The translations under genes and the position numbers were made by a program. A stretch of DNA of 62,915 nucleotides. It comes from Actinomycetota bacterium. GTDB taxonomy: Bacteria; Actinomycetota; Actinomycetes; Nanopelagicales; Nanopelagicaceae. Under the pieces are notes generated by a model, which was given only the letters and a program-made list of their open reading frames with translations, was not told where the DNA came from and made no database searches. This document shows, piece after piece, positions 18,082 through 26,572 of this stretch. The stretch spans positions 1 through 62,915 of the forward strand of contig RGHD01000003.1 of the NCBI GenBank assembly GCA_010024385.1, read 5' to 3'. Numbering within the stretch: the stretch's first letter is position 1; each line of letters starts with the position of its first letter.

Positions 18082-19566
18082 TTATCCATCTCCCCTATCT
18101 GAAAACCAGCCAGATTTACTAGGAGCATTGTTAGTCCAAATGTGTTTGATTTCAAGGTATTCACTCAAACCATGCTCGCCTAATTCACGGCCGATGCCAG
18201 ATTGCTTGTATCCACCCCACTCGGCAGCTGGCTTATATGGCCCAAAATCATTAACCCAGATTGTTCCGTGACGAAGAGCGCTAGCCACACGAGCAGCCTT
18301 TTCGGAATCCTTTGACCATAAGCCACCTGAGAGTCCAAATGGCGTGTCATTAGCAATCGCAATTGCCTCTTTTTCGCTATCAAAGACTTCTACCGTCATG
18401 ACAGGACCAAAAGATTCCTCTTGAACACAAAACATCTTTGTATCGCAGTTATCTAAAACTGTTGGCAAGAAATACCAGCCTTTTGCATGCTCGCTTTTCT
18501 CGCTGCGCTTACCACCAACTAATAATGTGGCACCTTCAGCAACACCCTTTTCAACATACTTAATAACACTTTCTAAATGTGACTTACTAATAAGTGGTCC
18601 GGTCTCTGCCGTTAAATCATCCGGCCCGCCCAGGCGAATCTGGCCGGCTCTGCGCACAATCTCTTTAACCACACGATCATGAATGGAGCGCTCAACAATT
18701 AGACGTGTCCCAGCAGAACAGACTTGGCCTGAGTGCAAAAATGCGGCCGTTACTGCGTTATCAATTGCAGCATCTATATCGGCATCAGCAAAAATAATGT
18801 GTGGATTCTTTCCACCTAGCTCTAGAGCTAGGCGCTTAACGGTTGAAACTGCCGCCTTCATAATTGTTTGACCCGTCTTTAACCCGCCAGTAAAGGAAAC
18901 CATGTCAACGCGTGGATCATTAATTAAATTGTGACCAACGACTGAACCTGGACCTAGAACTAAGTTTGCAACACCTTTTGGTGTGCCGGCCTCTTCTATG
19001 GCTTGCATGAGTGCAATTGCACTTTGTGGAGATAGTTCAGATGGCTTAACAATAAAAGAACACCCTGCAACAAGGGCTGGGGCTACCTTCCAAGCAATTT
19101 GTAGAAGCGGGTAGTTCCACGGACCAATGAGTGAACACACACCCAGTGGTTCATGAACGATACGGCTACTTATGTGAGAAATACCCACATCTACAACACG
19201 ATCGTGTTGCTTTAAACCAAGGGCAGCAAAGTGGCGAAAAGTAGCTATGACATCTGCAATGTCATATTCAGCTTCAATGATGCGCTTTCCTGTGTCATCA
19301 CTTTCCTTTTTTGCAATTGCTTTTAAATCGCGCTCGAGTATGTCAGCAATCTTTGCAACTAGTGCGCTGCGCTGCTCAAAACTCCACGAAGTAAAGACAC
19401 CGGAATCAAAAGATGATCTGGCCGCAGTGATGGCATCTAAAACATCTTCTGGTGTGGCCTGTGAAACGGTAGCAACAACTCTTTGATCATGCGGGCTGTG
19501 CACATCGTGTACCCCACCATCAGATGCGCTTTTCCAAGCACCATTGATATAGAGCGTTGCGACCAT
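18082..19566 (-). CDS. betB: Betaine-aldehyde dehydrogenase (ALDH family)
   Basis: A 494-residue NAD(P)-dependent aldehyde dehydrogenase. The catalytic Glu is in LALELGGKNPHI and the catalytic Cys in SGQVCSAGTRL; GPWNYPLLQIAWKVAPAL and the end motif KQSGIGRELGEHG are also family-typical. Context (choline dehydrogenase, betaine transporter, MttB-type enzyme) argues for betaine aldehyde as substrate, giving glycine betaine. The ALDH superfamily is broad, so the symbol is a best guess. It is the second gene after mttB, four bases behind it, and its stop abuts the proV start. Confidence 0.83.
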   Translation of the reverse strand: MVATLYINGAWKSASDGGVHDVHSPHDQRVVATVSQATPEDVLDAITAARSSFDSGVFTSWSFEQRSALVAKIADILERDLKAIAKKESDDTGKRIIEAEYDIADVIATFRHFAALGLKQHDRVVDVGISHISSRIVHEPLGVCSLIGPWNYPLLQIAWKVAPALVAGCSFIVKPSELSPQSAIALMQAIEEAGTPKGVANLVLGPGSVVGHNLINDPRVDMVSFTGGLKTGQTIMKAAVSTVKRLALELGGKNPHIIFADADIDAAIDNAVTAAFLHSGQVCSAGTRLIVERSIHDRVVKEIVRRAGQIRLGGPDDLTAETGPLISKSHLESVIKYVEKGVAEGATLLVGGKRSEKSEHAKGWYFLPTVLDNCDTKMFCVQEESFGPVMTVEVFDSEKEAIAIANDTPFGLSGGLWSKDSEKAARVASALRHGTIWVNDFGPYKPAAEWGGYKQSGIGRELGEHGLSEYLEIKHIWTNNAPSKSGWFSDRGDG

Positions 19567-19570
19567 CTAC

Positions 19571-21010
19571 TTAATCTAGTTCGCTCTTGCGCTTTGCCAC
19601 AAACTCATCGAGTTCTTGCTTCATACGTGGATCCATCTCTGGTTGCACATACTCTTCAAGTTTTTTCACATAAATCTCAGCAGCTCGTGCCTTTGTATCT
19701 TTTGCTCCAAGTCTCATCCAGCGCTCATAGTTATCACTATTGGTTAGGAACGGACGGTAGAAACAGTCACGGAATCGCTCCATGGTGTGGGCTGCTCCTA
19801 GAAAGTGACCACCATGGCCAACTTCAACATGAGCATCAAAGGCCAGGGACTCAACGTTAAATTCAAGCGGAGTGAACTCAGTCATCAGAGATTGAAGGAT
19901 TTCGATATCAACCACAAACTTCTCATAGCAAGAGACAAGACCGCCCTCTAACCAGCCTGCTGTGTGCATGACCCAGTTAGTTCCAGATAAGAATGTAGGC
20001 ATCATCGTCATCATTGTTTGATAAGCAGATTGAGCGTCAACTGTTTGTGAAGAGTTTAAGCCGCCACCTCCACGAAATGGAAGGTTAAAGCTGCGGGCAA
20101 TCTGGCCAGTACAGAGCAGGCCAATTCCTGACTCGGGAGTGCCAAATTGAGGTGAACCTGATTGCATATCAATGTTTGAAAGGAATGACCCAAAGACAAT
20201 TGGGCATCCTGGGTTGAGAGTTTGAGCTAGCGCAATTCCGGTCAGAGCTTCGGCAATTTGCTGTGCAAGTGTTGCTGGAATTGTAACTGGGCTCATTGCA
20301 CCCATCAAAAGAAATGGGGTAACAACAACTGGCTGTCCTGCAAGAACGTATTCACGCATTGAATCGAGCATGCGATCATCCCAGCGAAGTGGTGAATTAC
20401 AGTTGACAAGAGAGATAAGTGCTGGAGTATCTTCAATTGATTTGCGACCACCGAAGATAATCTCAGAGATTGCAATAACATCTTTTGCATTTTGCGCAGT
20501 TACAACGTTACCCATAAAGAATTTATCAGTCAGGGTTGCCGCGGCGTATGCCATATCTAAGTGGCGTGAATCAAGTGATAAATCATTAGGCTCACAGACA
20601 ACACCGCCGACGCTATCTAAGGCGTCATAGCTTTGTGCTAACTTACAAAAATTCTCATAATCTTTAAAAGTCGCATCGCGACGAACATCGCCTTCGCGAA
20701 CAAATGGTGGGCCATACACACCACCGAAGACCATTGAGTCTCCACCGATTTGAACATTGTTCTTTGGATTACGTGCCTGCAGGTTGAACTGGCTTGGAGC
20801 CTTAGCAACTTGCTTCAAAATCCATTCAGGATCGAACTTAACGTTATTGTCTTCTACAGTCTGACCGTTTTCGCGCAAGAGATCGATTGCCCATGGACTC
20901 ATGAACTCAATACCGATTTCAGAGACGATGCGCTTCCAACCAAGGGTCAGCGTTGCCATCGATTCTTCGCTCAAGATTTCATAGCGGGGCATCTTGTTAA
21001 TAAAGCTCAC
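19571..21010 (-). CDS. mtgB: MttB-family methyltransferase, probable glycine betaine:corrinoid
   Basis: A 479-residue member of the trimethylamine methyltransferase (MttB, COG5598) superfamily. The frame is uninterrupted, with no in-frame amber codon, so it is a non-pyrrolysine type, like the glycine betaine enzyme MtgB of Desulfitobacterium and unlike archaeal MttB. Family blocks include FGGVYGPPFVREGD, CNSPLRWDDRMLDSM and LPFRGGGGLNSSQTVDAQSA. Start is GTG at 21010 behind GGTGAGGA. It should move a methyl group from a quaternary amine to the Co(I) corrinoid protein encoded divergently at 21903. The betaine transporter and betaine-making dehydrogenases downstream favour glycine betaine; carnitine, proline betaine or others remain possible. 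Confidence 0.85.
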   Translation of the reverse strand: MSFINKMPRYEILSEESMATLTLGWKRIVSEIGIEFMSPWAIDLLRENGQTVEDNNVKFDPEWILKQVAKAPSQFNLQARNPKNNVQIGGDSMVFGGVYGPPFVREGDVRRDATFKDYENFCKLAQSYDALDSVGGVVCEPNDLSLDSRHLDMAYAAATLTDKFFMGNVVTAQNAKDVIAISEIIFGGRKSIEDTPALISLVNCNSPLRWDDRMLDSMREYVLAGQPVVVTPFLLMGAMSPVTIPATLAQQIAEALTGIALAQTLNPGCPIVFGSFLSNIDMQSGSPQFGTPESGIGLLCTGQIARSFNLPFRGGGGLNSSQTVDAQSAYQTMMTMMPTFLSGTNWVMHTAGWLEGGLVSCYEKFVVDIEILQSLMTEFTPLEFNVESLAFDAHVEVGHGGHFLGAAHTMERFRDCFYRPFLTNSDNYERWMRLGAKDTKARAAEIYVKKLEEYVQPEMDPRMKQELDEFVAKRKSELD

Positions 21011-21063
21011 GGTTAATTCCTCACCTGTAGTAGTAGTTCGATATTAATAGCGTTGTGGCGCTA

Positions 21064-21092
21064 TTGACCTTGAACACGCACGAGAATACTCT
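21064..21092 (+). promoter_or_regulatory. Sigma-70-type promoter of the corrinoid operon
   Basis: TTGACC (21064-21069) and TACTCT (21087-21092) with 17 bases between fit a housekeeping promoter reading towards the IclR gene. The expected transcription start, near 21099, falls at the edge of the palindromic operator. Prediction by eye. Confidence 0.55.
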
Positions 21093-21099
21093 TAAGTTA

Positions 21100-21126
21100 T
21101 GGAACTATGGTTCCATATAGTGGAAC
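21100..21126. promoter_or_regulatory. Probable IclR operator, three TGGAAC half-sites
   Basis: The sequence holds TGGAAC, 4 bases, GTTCCA, 5 bases, TGGAAC. This makes two overlapping palindromes sharing the middle half-site. It lies directly at the predicted start of transcription of the IclR operon and about 90 bases upstream of the mtgB start on the other strand, so one site could control both operons. IclR regulators commonly bind such palindromes next to their own genes. An AAGGAGGTG ribosome site follows before the ATG at 21145. Confidence 0.65.
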
Positions 21127-21144
21127 CTTCGAAGGAGGTGAAAG

Positions 21145-21906
21145 ATGGCCGAACTTCATAGCGGCACGCAAGCAATTGATCGCGCATCTTCACTCTTGAT
21201 TCACATTTTGGAATCACAGACTCCTCCACTACTTACAGAGCTTTCACGAATTTATGGTTTACCAAAGAGCACGACATCTCGAATCTTGAGTGCACTTGAG
21301 CGCCAAGGATTACTGCTGCGCGATCGCAACGGTGCCTACATTGCCGGTTCTGTTCTCACTCAGTTTGCTCGTGGGCAAAACCATGACTCAATTCTTGTTG
21401 CACGCATGCACTCAATCTTAGAAGTTCTAGCTAATAGAACTGGTGAAACGGCTAATTTGGCAGTTGCAGGTAATGGTGACCTTAAGTTAATTGATCAAGT
21501 AGATGGTCAATACCTCTTATCTGCAACTAACTGGGTTGGAAAATCTGTTCCCTATCACGCTTCAGCTCTTGGCAAAGTTTTACTTGCCTATGCAGTAGTG
21601 AGCATTCCTGCAGGTCGCCTGGAAAAGCGAACATCAAAAACTATCACCTCTCGCTCAAAGCTTTTAGAAGAGTTGGAAACTGTGCGCAAAAAAGGCTACG
21701 CCCTCATCATTGATGAGTTAGAAGAAGGTTTAGTAGCAGTAGCAGCACCAATACGCGAGCACGATGGCCGCGTAGTTGGTGCAATATCTGTTTCTGGTCC
21801 ATCAACTCGATTGACTCAGAAAGATCTCATCAAGATTGGTGAAATGATTATTGATGAAATCGCAACACTTCAAGCAAACAACGATGGAAAGATAGGTGCG
21901 GCATGA
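21145..21906 (+). CDS. IclR-family transcriptional regulator
   Basis: A 253-residue IclR protein. The N-terminal winged helix (LLTELSRIYGLPKSTTSRIL) is followed by the GAF-like effector domain (AVAGNGDLKLIDQVDG, PYHASALGKVLLAYA, VAAPIREHDGRVVGAISVSG). It heads the corrinoid operon and is divergent from mtgB, with a palindromic site between, so it probably controls both in response to a betaine-pathway metabolite. Its stop overlaps the corrinoid protein start by four bases (ATGA). Confidence 0.92.
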   Translation: MAELHSGTQAIDRASSLLIHILESQTPPLLTELSRIYGLPKSTTSRILSALERQGLLLRDRNGAYIAGSVLTQFARGQNHDSILVARMHSILEVLANRTGETANLAVAGNGDLKLIDQVDGQYLLSATNWVGKSVPYHASALGKVLLAYAVVSIPAGRLEKRTSKTITSRSKLLEELETVRKKGYALIIDELEEGLVAVAAPIREHDGRVVGAISVSGPSTRLTQKDLIKIGEMIIDEIATLQANNDGKIGAA

Positions 21907-22568
21907 CACATGACGAGATTATCAAAGCTCTCTTTGACGAAACCCTTGTCGGAAATGCTCCAGCGGTTCTCGAACTGACTAATCAAGGCATTGCAGAAGG
22001 AATGACACCTGGCGTCATCCTCTTTGATGCTCTGATTCCGGCTCTGGAAGAAGTTGGTGCACGTTTTGAGCGCGGAGATTTCTTTGTTCCAGAGATGCTT
22101 ATTTCAGGTAAGGCGATGTCGGGAGCACTTAACGTGCTGCGCCCATTGCTAGCTGAAACTGGTGCTGAGACTGTTGGAACTTTCTTAATGGGCACAGTCA
22201 AGGGCGATGTGCACGATATTGGTAAGAACCTTGTAAACATCATGCTCGAAGGCGCCGGATTTGAAGTTATCGATCTAGGTGTTCAGGTACCACCTGAGAA
22301 GTTTGTTGCAGCAATTCAAGAGCACAAGCCAGACATCGTTGGTATGTCAGCGTTCTTAACAACGACTATGCCAATGTTTAAGGTCAACATTCATGAAATC
22401 ACTAAGGCTGGTTTGCGTGATCAAGTAATCATCATGGTTGGTGGAGCACCTGTAACACAGGAATATGCCGATGTTGTTGGAGCCGATGGCTTTGCAGCTG
22501 ATGCATCAACTGCAGTTCGAGTTGCTAAAGATCTGATTTCAAAAAAGCGTGCTTCGGTTCCTGCTTAA
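21903..22568 (+). CDS. mtgC: Corrinoid (B12-binding) methyl-carrier protein
   Basis: A 221-residue MtbC/MtgC-type corrinoid protein. The N-terminal helical cap domain (residues 1-90) is followed by a Rossmann B12-binding domain with GTVKGDVHDIGKN; Asp102, His104 and Gly107 form the DxHxxG motif, and His104 is the expected lower axial cobalt ligand. Later SAFLTTTMP and MVGGAPVTQEYADVVGADG are typical of the domain. It would carry the methyl group from the MttB-type enzyme to the methyl-THF methyltransferase at 23793. The organism would need imported or salvaged cobamide; no B12 synthesis genes occur in the window. Confidence 0.92.
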   Translation: MTHDEIIKALFDETLVGNAPAVLELTNQGIAEGMTPGVILFDALIPALEEVGARFERGDFFVPEMLISGKAMSGALNVLRPLLAETGAETVGTFLMGTVKGDVHDIGKNLVNIMLEGAGFEVIDLGVQVPPEKFVAAIQEHKPDIVGMSAFLTTTMPMFKVNIHEITKAGLRDQVIIMVGGAPVTQEYADVVGADGFAADASTAVRVAKDLISKKRASVPA

Positions 22569-22577
22569 GGCATAAAT

Positions 22578-22884
22578 ATGTTAAAAAAACTTCTACCTTT
22601 TGTTGAGCATGTCATAAAGAAACCCGTGTGGGACTGCCGCATGTGTGGACAATGTGTGCTTCACTCAACAGGTATGACATGTCCAATGACATGTCCAAAG
22701 ACTCTTCGCAACGGGCCTTGTGGTGGCGTTCGCGAAAACGGTAATTGTGAAGTTATTCCAGATATGCAATGTGTATGGCTCAAGGCTTATGCGCCTTCAA
22801 GGATCTTCATCGTGGATTAACTTGATTACAAAGCGCGATCAGCAAACTCCTGCTGGTTGGTCAACAAAAGATAGTGCGCACTAA
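22578..22884 (+). pseudogene. MTHFR C-terminal (MetV-like) protein, frameshifted
   Basis: The open part (80 codons to 22820) starts MLKKLLPFVEHVIKKPVWDC and has a Cys-rich core with CRMCGQC, CPMTCP and GPCGGV, the MTHFR_C zinc/iron-type domain that accompanies MetF in acetogens and methylotrophs. It then leaves homology after WLKAYA. In the +1 frame the expected ending appears: MRLQGSSSWINLITKRDQQ, then TPAGWSTKDSAH and a stop at 22884 that overlaps the metF ATG (TAATG). A small deletion of perhaps 15-25 codons with loss of frame near 22785-22800 is the simplest reading. The Cys core is intact, so partial function is possible. Confidence 0.7.
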
Positions 22885-23780
22885 TGTCACTAATGCGCGA
22901 GAAGTTAGAAAACACTAACGAGGCTGTCTTCACCGCCGAATTCCCATCCCTTGATGGCGGCGGAATGGCTAAGGTTGAAAAAAATGCCGCCCGCCTGGCT
23001 CCGTGGTTTGTTGGTGTGAATGCAACTGATAACCCTGCAGCACATGCTCATGCTTCAAATACTGCCTCTGCTATTGCTATGAAAATGCATGGAATTGAAC
23101 CCATCATGCAGATTGTTTGCCGCGATAAGAACCGTCTAGCTATTCAAGCTGACATGATGGGCGCTGCCTTACATGGAATTGAAAACATCTCACTTCTTAC
23201 TGGTGATGATGTAACTGCTGGAGATGAGCCTGAAACCCGCAGAGTCTTTGATATCGATAGCACTCAAGCAATCAATATCGCCCGAATTATCACTACTGGC
23301 AAATACCTTTCAGGTCGCAAAATCGATCCTGCCCCAGATTTCTACATCAGCGCAGTTGAAAATCCATCGGCTCCCCCATTTGATTATCGTATTGAACGCG
23401 CACTTAAGAAGTATCGCGCTGGCGCAAAGTATCTTCAGTTGCAGATTTGTTATCACACGGATCGCCTTGAGAAGTTTTGCGCCGGGGTTGCCAAGATTGC
23501 TCCTGACTTAAAGTTGATTCCAACGATTGTTTTAGTAAAAAACGCTAAGCCAATGTCATTTATGCATGACAAGGTGCCCGGAATTGATATCCCACAGGAC
23601 ACAATCAAGCGCGTTTCTTCTGCTGCCGATCAAGCTGAAGAGGCATACAAGTTGACAGTGGAATTAGCCAAGCATGCAATGACTTTGCCTTCTGTGCGCG
23701 GTTTACATGTTACAGATTTTAGACATGATGATTCACTCGACCGCTTTATGTACGACCTCGGACAGAAACCAAGAAACTAA
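22884..23780 (+). CDS. metF: Methylenetetrahydrofolate reductase
   Basis: A 298-residue MetF-type (beta-alpha)8 flavoprotein. VFTAEFPSLDGGG near the start carries the conserved acidic residue position; MQIVCRDKNRLAIQADMMGA and ISLLTGDD are the usual strand-helix blocks. Working in the oxidative direction it would turn methyl-THF from the corrinoid pathway into methylene-THF. In this cluster the adjacent Cys-rich protein may serve as an electron-transfer partner. It is followed after 12 bases by the methyl-THF methyltransferase, with an AGGAG site between. Confidence 0.88.
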   Translation: MSLMREKLENTNEAVFTAEFPSLDGGGMAKVEKNAARLAPWFVGVNATDNPAAHAHASNTASAIAMKMHGIEPIMQIVCRDKNRLAIQADMMGAALHGIENISLLTGDDVTAGDEPETRRVFDIDSTQAINIARIITTGKYLSGRKIDPAPDFYISAVENPSAPPFDYRIERALKKYRAGAKYLQLQICYHTDRLEKFCAGVAKIAPDLKLIPTIVLVKNAKPMSFMHDKVPGIDIPQDTIKRVSSAADQAEEAYKLTVELAKHAMTLPSVRGLHVTDFRHDDSLDRFMYDLGQKPRN

Positions 23781-23792
23781 CTAGGAGCCCCT

Positions 23793-24665
23793 ATGCACAC
23801 AGTCCTGACTTCACCCGGCAAAACCGTAACGATTGGCCATGACCAGCCATTTTGTATTATCGGTGAGCGCATCAACCCAACAGGACGTAAGAAGTTTCAA
23901 GAACAACTTCGTGCGGGAGATCTATCTGCTATTGAAAAAGATGTTGCTGCCCAAGTAGCTGGTGGCGCAGATGTACTAGATGTGAATATGGGTGTTCCAC
24001 TAACAGATGAACCAGAACTGCTGAGAAAAGCAATCACTTTAGTCCAATCCCTTACAGATCTTCCTATCTGTATTGACTCATCCGTCATTGAAGCTTTACA
24101 GGCTGGACTTGAGACTTACCAAGGTAAAGCGTTAATAAATAGCGTTACTGGTGAAGATGATCGCATGGAGTTAGTTCTTCCTTTAATTAAAAAGCATGGC
24201 GCAGCCATTATTGCCTTGCCTAACGATGAAACAGGTATTCCACAAACTGCTGCAGAGCGAATGATTATTGTTGAAAAAATAGTTCGCACTGTTGAAAAGC
24301 ACGGGATTCCTCTAGAAGATCTTGTGATTGATCCGCTTGCAATGACAGTTGGCGCTGATCCCGATGCGGTCAAGAACACGCTAGAAACGATCTACTTGAT
24401 ACGAGAAAAGTACGGCCTAAATATGACTCTCGGTGCATCAAATATCTCATTTGGCCTTCCACACCGCCATGCACTCAATGCCGCCTTTTTGCCAGCAGCA
24501 ATGGCAATGGGTTTAACAAGTGCTGTAATGGATTCGCGCACGCCTGCAATCGTTGAAGCAGTGCGTGCAGCAGACTTGCTACTTGGTCTTGATCCTTGGG
24601 GAACTAATTGGATTATGCGCTATCGCGCAATGGAAGCAGCAAAAGCTGCCGCTGAAGGGAATTAA
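23793..24665 (+). CDS. mtgA: Methyl-THF:corrinoid methyltransferase (MtgA-like)
   Basis: A 290-residue DHPS-fold pterin-binding protein. The opening IIGERINPTGRKKFQE, ADVLDVNMGVPLTDE, ICIDSSVIEAL and LGASNISFGLPHRHALN are characteristic of methyltetrahydrofolate:corrinoid methyltransferases (AcsE, MtgA, MtvA) and not of folate-synthesis DHPS. It would move the methyl group from the corrinoid protein to tetrahydrofolate. It lies between metF and the corrinoid reactivator, and its stop codon overlaps the region where the next gene starts. Confidence 0.9.
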   Translation: MHTVLTSPGKTVTIGHDQPFCIIGERINPTGRKKFQEQLRAGDLSAIEKDVAAQVAGGADVLDVNMGVPLTDEPELLRKAITLVQSLTDLPICIDSSVIEALQAGLETYQGKALINSVTGEDDRMELVLPLIKKHGAAIIALPNDETGIPQTAAERMIIVEKIVRTVEKHGIPLEDLVIDPLAMTVGADPDAVKNTLETIYLIREKYGLNMTLGASNISFGLPHRHALNAAFLPAAMAMGLTSAVMDSRTPAIVEAVRAADLLLGLDPWGTNWIMRYRAMEAAKAAAEGN

Positions 24666-24667
24666 TT

Positions 24668-26572
24668 ATTAGTAAAAAAGAGTTAGATCCATCTCTCATA
24701 CCAACACACGACGGTACTGGGCGGGTCAAGCTTGCCTTCACATCTCTTGAAAAAGATGGTTCTATCGGTTCTCAAAAGACAATTACCGTTCCAACGGGAG
24801 TAAGTGCTTTTGATGCTGCTTCTTGGAATGGAATCGCAATCGATTCCACTTGTGGTGGTTATGGCACATGCAAGAAGTGCCGCATCAAAGTTACTGCTGG
24901 TGATGTTGAACCATCTAAGTTAGATTTTCGTGCCTTTACTGCAACTGAAATCAAAGATGGTTGGCGCTTAGCCTGCTTAGTGCGCACAGCAAAAGATATT
25001 TCAGTAGATGTACCCCCTCTAACTACCCGACCTAAAGCTGCCACCGTTGGAGTCGGTCGCCAAGTTATTTTGCGACCAGCGGTTCAAAAGCGCTACATCG
25101 AGTTAGAAGAACCATCGCTCTCTGATCAGCGCACCGACATTGTGCGTATCTTTGAGGCAGTTGATGATATTGAGGGCATTGCAAGTCTTGCATCTATGCG
25201 AGAGCTCCCCCGCATTCTGCGTGCATCTAACTACAAAGTAACAGCCGTCTTTGCTGATCAAGATTTTCTTGGAATTGAAGCTGGTGACACAACCCATCTT
25301 CGCTATGGAATTGCATATGACTTGGGAACGACAACAGTTGTTGCCACCTTACTTGATCTCAATACTGGAACTCCAGTAGCCGTAAAATCAATGCTCAATA
25401 AGCAACAACCATTTGGTGCAGATGTAATTACTCGCATTAGTGCAACAATGCTAGATGCCGATGCTCTTGCAAAACTAAGCGGATTAGCCCAAGAAACCTT
25501 GAATCAGCTAACACAAGAGGTCTGTATTGAGGCCGGAATAAATCCTCACCATGTTTATGAATTGGCTATCGCAGGCAATGCCACTATGACCCAGCTTCTC
25601 CTTGGCATTGATCCAGAACCATTGGGAGTAGCTCCTTTTATTATGGCTAGTGCTAGTTATCCAAATATTTCTGTTAAGGAGATTGGTATTTCCGTTCATC
25701 CACTTGCCAAGGCTGTAATCATGCCTTCTCTCGGGGCATATGTTGGTGGAGACATCATCGCTGGCGCTCTGGCCTCGGGTATGGATCGCGATAAGCGCTT
25801 GCGCCTGTTTATCGATGTTGGCACAAACTGTGAAATTGTTTTAGGTGATGGTGACAAGATTCTTGCAACGGCTGCCCCCGCAGGTCCTGCATTTGAAGCT
25901 GCCAGCATTAAATGTGGGGTGAGAGCAGCTTCCGGTGCTATTGAGACCATCAAAGTTGTTGATGGTGAATTAGAAATTGGAACTATTGATGATGCTCCAG
26001 CTATTGGAATCTGTGGTTCAGGGCTAGTTGATGCGTGCGCTTCACTCGTACAAGTGGGCTTACTTGATCATTCAGGCAAGTTTGTTTCTGATGAAGTGGC
26101 ATTAGCTATTTCGCCAAAGCTTGCCAGCCGTCTAGTCACTCGTGAAGGTGAGCGCGTATTTGTTCTCACTTGGAGCAAAGCAGTTGGTGACCTTTCTGAC
26201 TGCGTTTATCTCACTCAACGTGATGTGCGTGAACTTCAGTTTGCAAAGGCAGCGATCGCTACTGGTTGGGCGCTTTTATTAGAAGAGTTCGGTGTGCATG
26301 AGTCTGAAATCCAACAAGTACTACTTGCTGGCTCATTTGGTTCCTACCTATCTCCTTCTTCTGCAGTCAAAATTGGATTAGTCCCAAAGCTCTCAGTGAT
26401 GCGCATTATGTCTGCAGGTAACGTTGCAGGAGAGGGTGCAAAGATGGTTCTACTATCTGCCCAAGAGAGAAATGGTGCACAAGCTCTCCTTGAAGAGATT
26501 GATTACATCGAATTATCTGATCGCGAAGATTTCAACGATAAGTTCGTTGAACGTCTTGCTTTTCCTGCATGA
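24668..26572 (+). CDS. RACo-type corrinoid reactivation ferredoxin, probable ATT start
   Basis: The frame is open from 24656 and has no ATG, GTG or TTG before position 24980, yet the coding match begins at once. ATT at 24668 has GAAGGGA eight bases upstream and gives 635 residues (SKKELDPSL...). The N-terminal [2Fe-2S] domain has Cys62, Cys68, Cys71 (CGGYGTCKKC) and Cys103 (RLACLV). The ASKHA-type ATPase part has YDLGTTTVVATLLDL, FIDVGTNCEIVLGDGD, IGICGSGLVDA and LAGSFGSYLS. Such DUF4445 proteins use ATP and an electron to return Co(II) corrinoid to Co(I). Starting at 24980 would remove the iron-sulfur domain. The next gene overlaps by four bases. Confidence 0.85.
   Translation: MSKKELDPSLIPTHDGTGRVKLAFTSLEKDGSIGSQKTITVPTGVSAFDAASWNGIAIDSTCGGYGTCKKCRIKVTAGDVEPSKLDFRAFTATEIKDGWRLACLVRTAKDISVDVPPLTTRPKAATVGVGRQVILRPAVQKRYIELEEPSLSDQRTDIVRIFEAVDDIEGIASLASMRELPRILRASNYKVTAVFADQDFLGIEAGDTTHLRYGIAYDLGTTTVVATLLDLNTGTPVAVKSMLNKQQPFGADVITRISATMLDADALAKLSGLAQETLNQLTQEVCIEAGINPHHVYELAIAGNATMTQLLLGIDPEPLGVAPFIMASASYPNISVKEIGISVHPLAKAVIMPSLGAYVGGDIIAGALASGMDRDKRLRLFIDVGTNCEIVLGDGDKILATAAPAGPAFEAASIKCGVRAASGAIETIKVVDGELEIGTIDDAPAIGICGSGLVDACASLVQVGLLDHSGKFVSDEVALAISPKLASRLVTREGERVFVLTWSKAVGDLSDCVYLTQRDVRELQFAKAAIATGWALLLEEFGVHESEIQQVLLAGSFGSYLSPSSAVKIGLVPKLSVMRIMSAGNVAGEGAKMVLLSAQERNGAQALLEEIDYIELSDREDFNDKFVERLAFPA

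Noticed and set aside
19571-21010. Pyrrolysine-containing trimethylamine methyltransferase
   Set aside because: The frame has no in-frame amber codon, and no pyl genes are seen, so it is the non-Pyl type.
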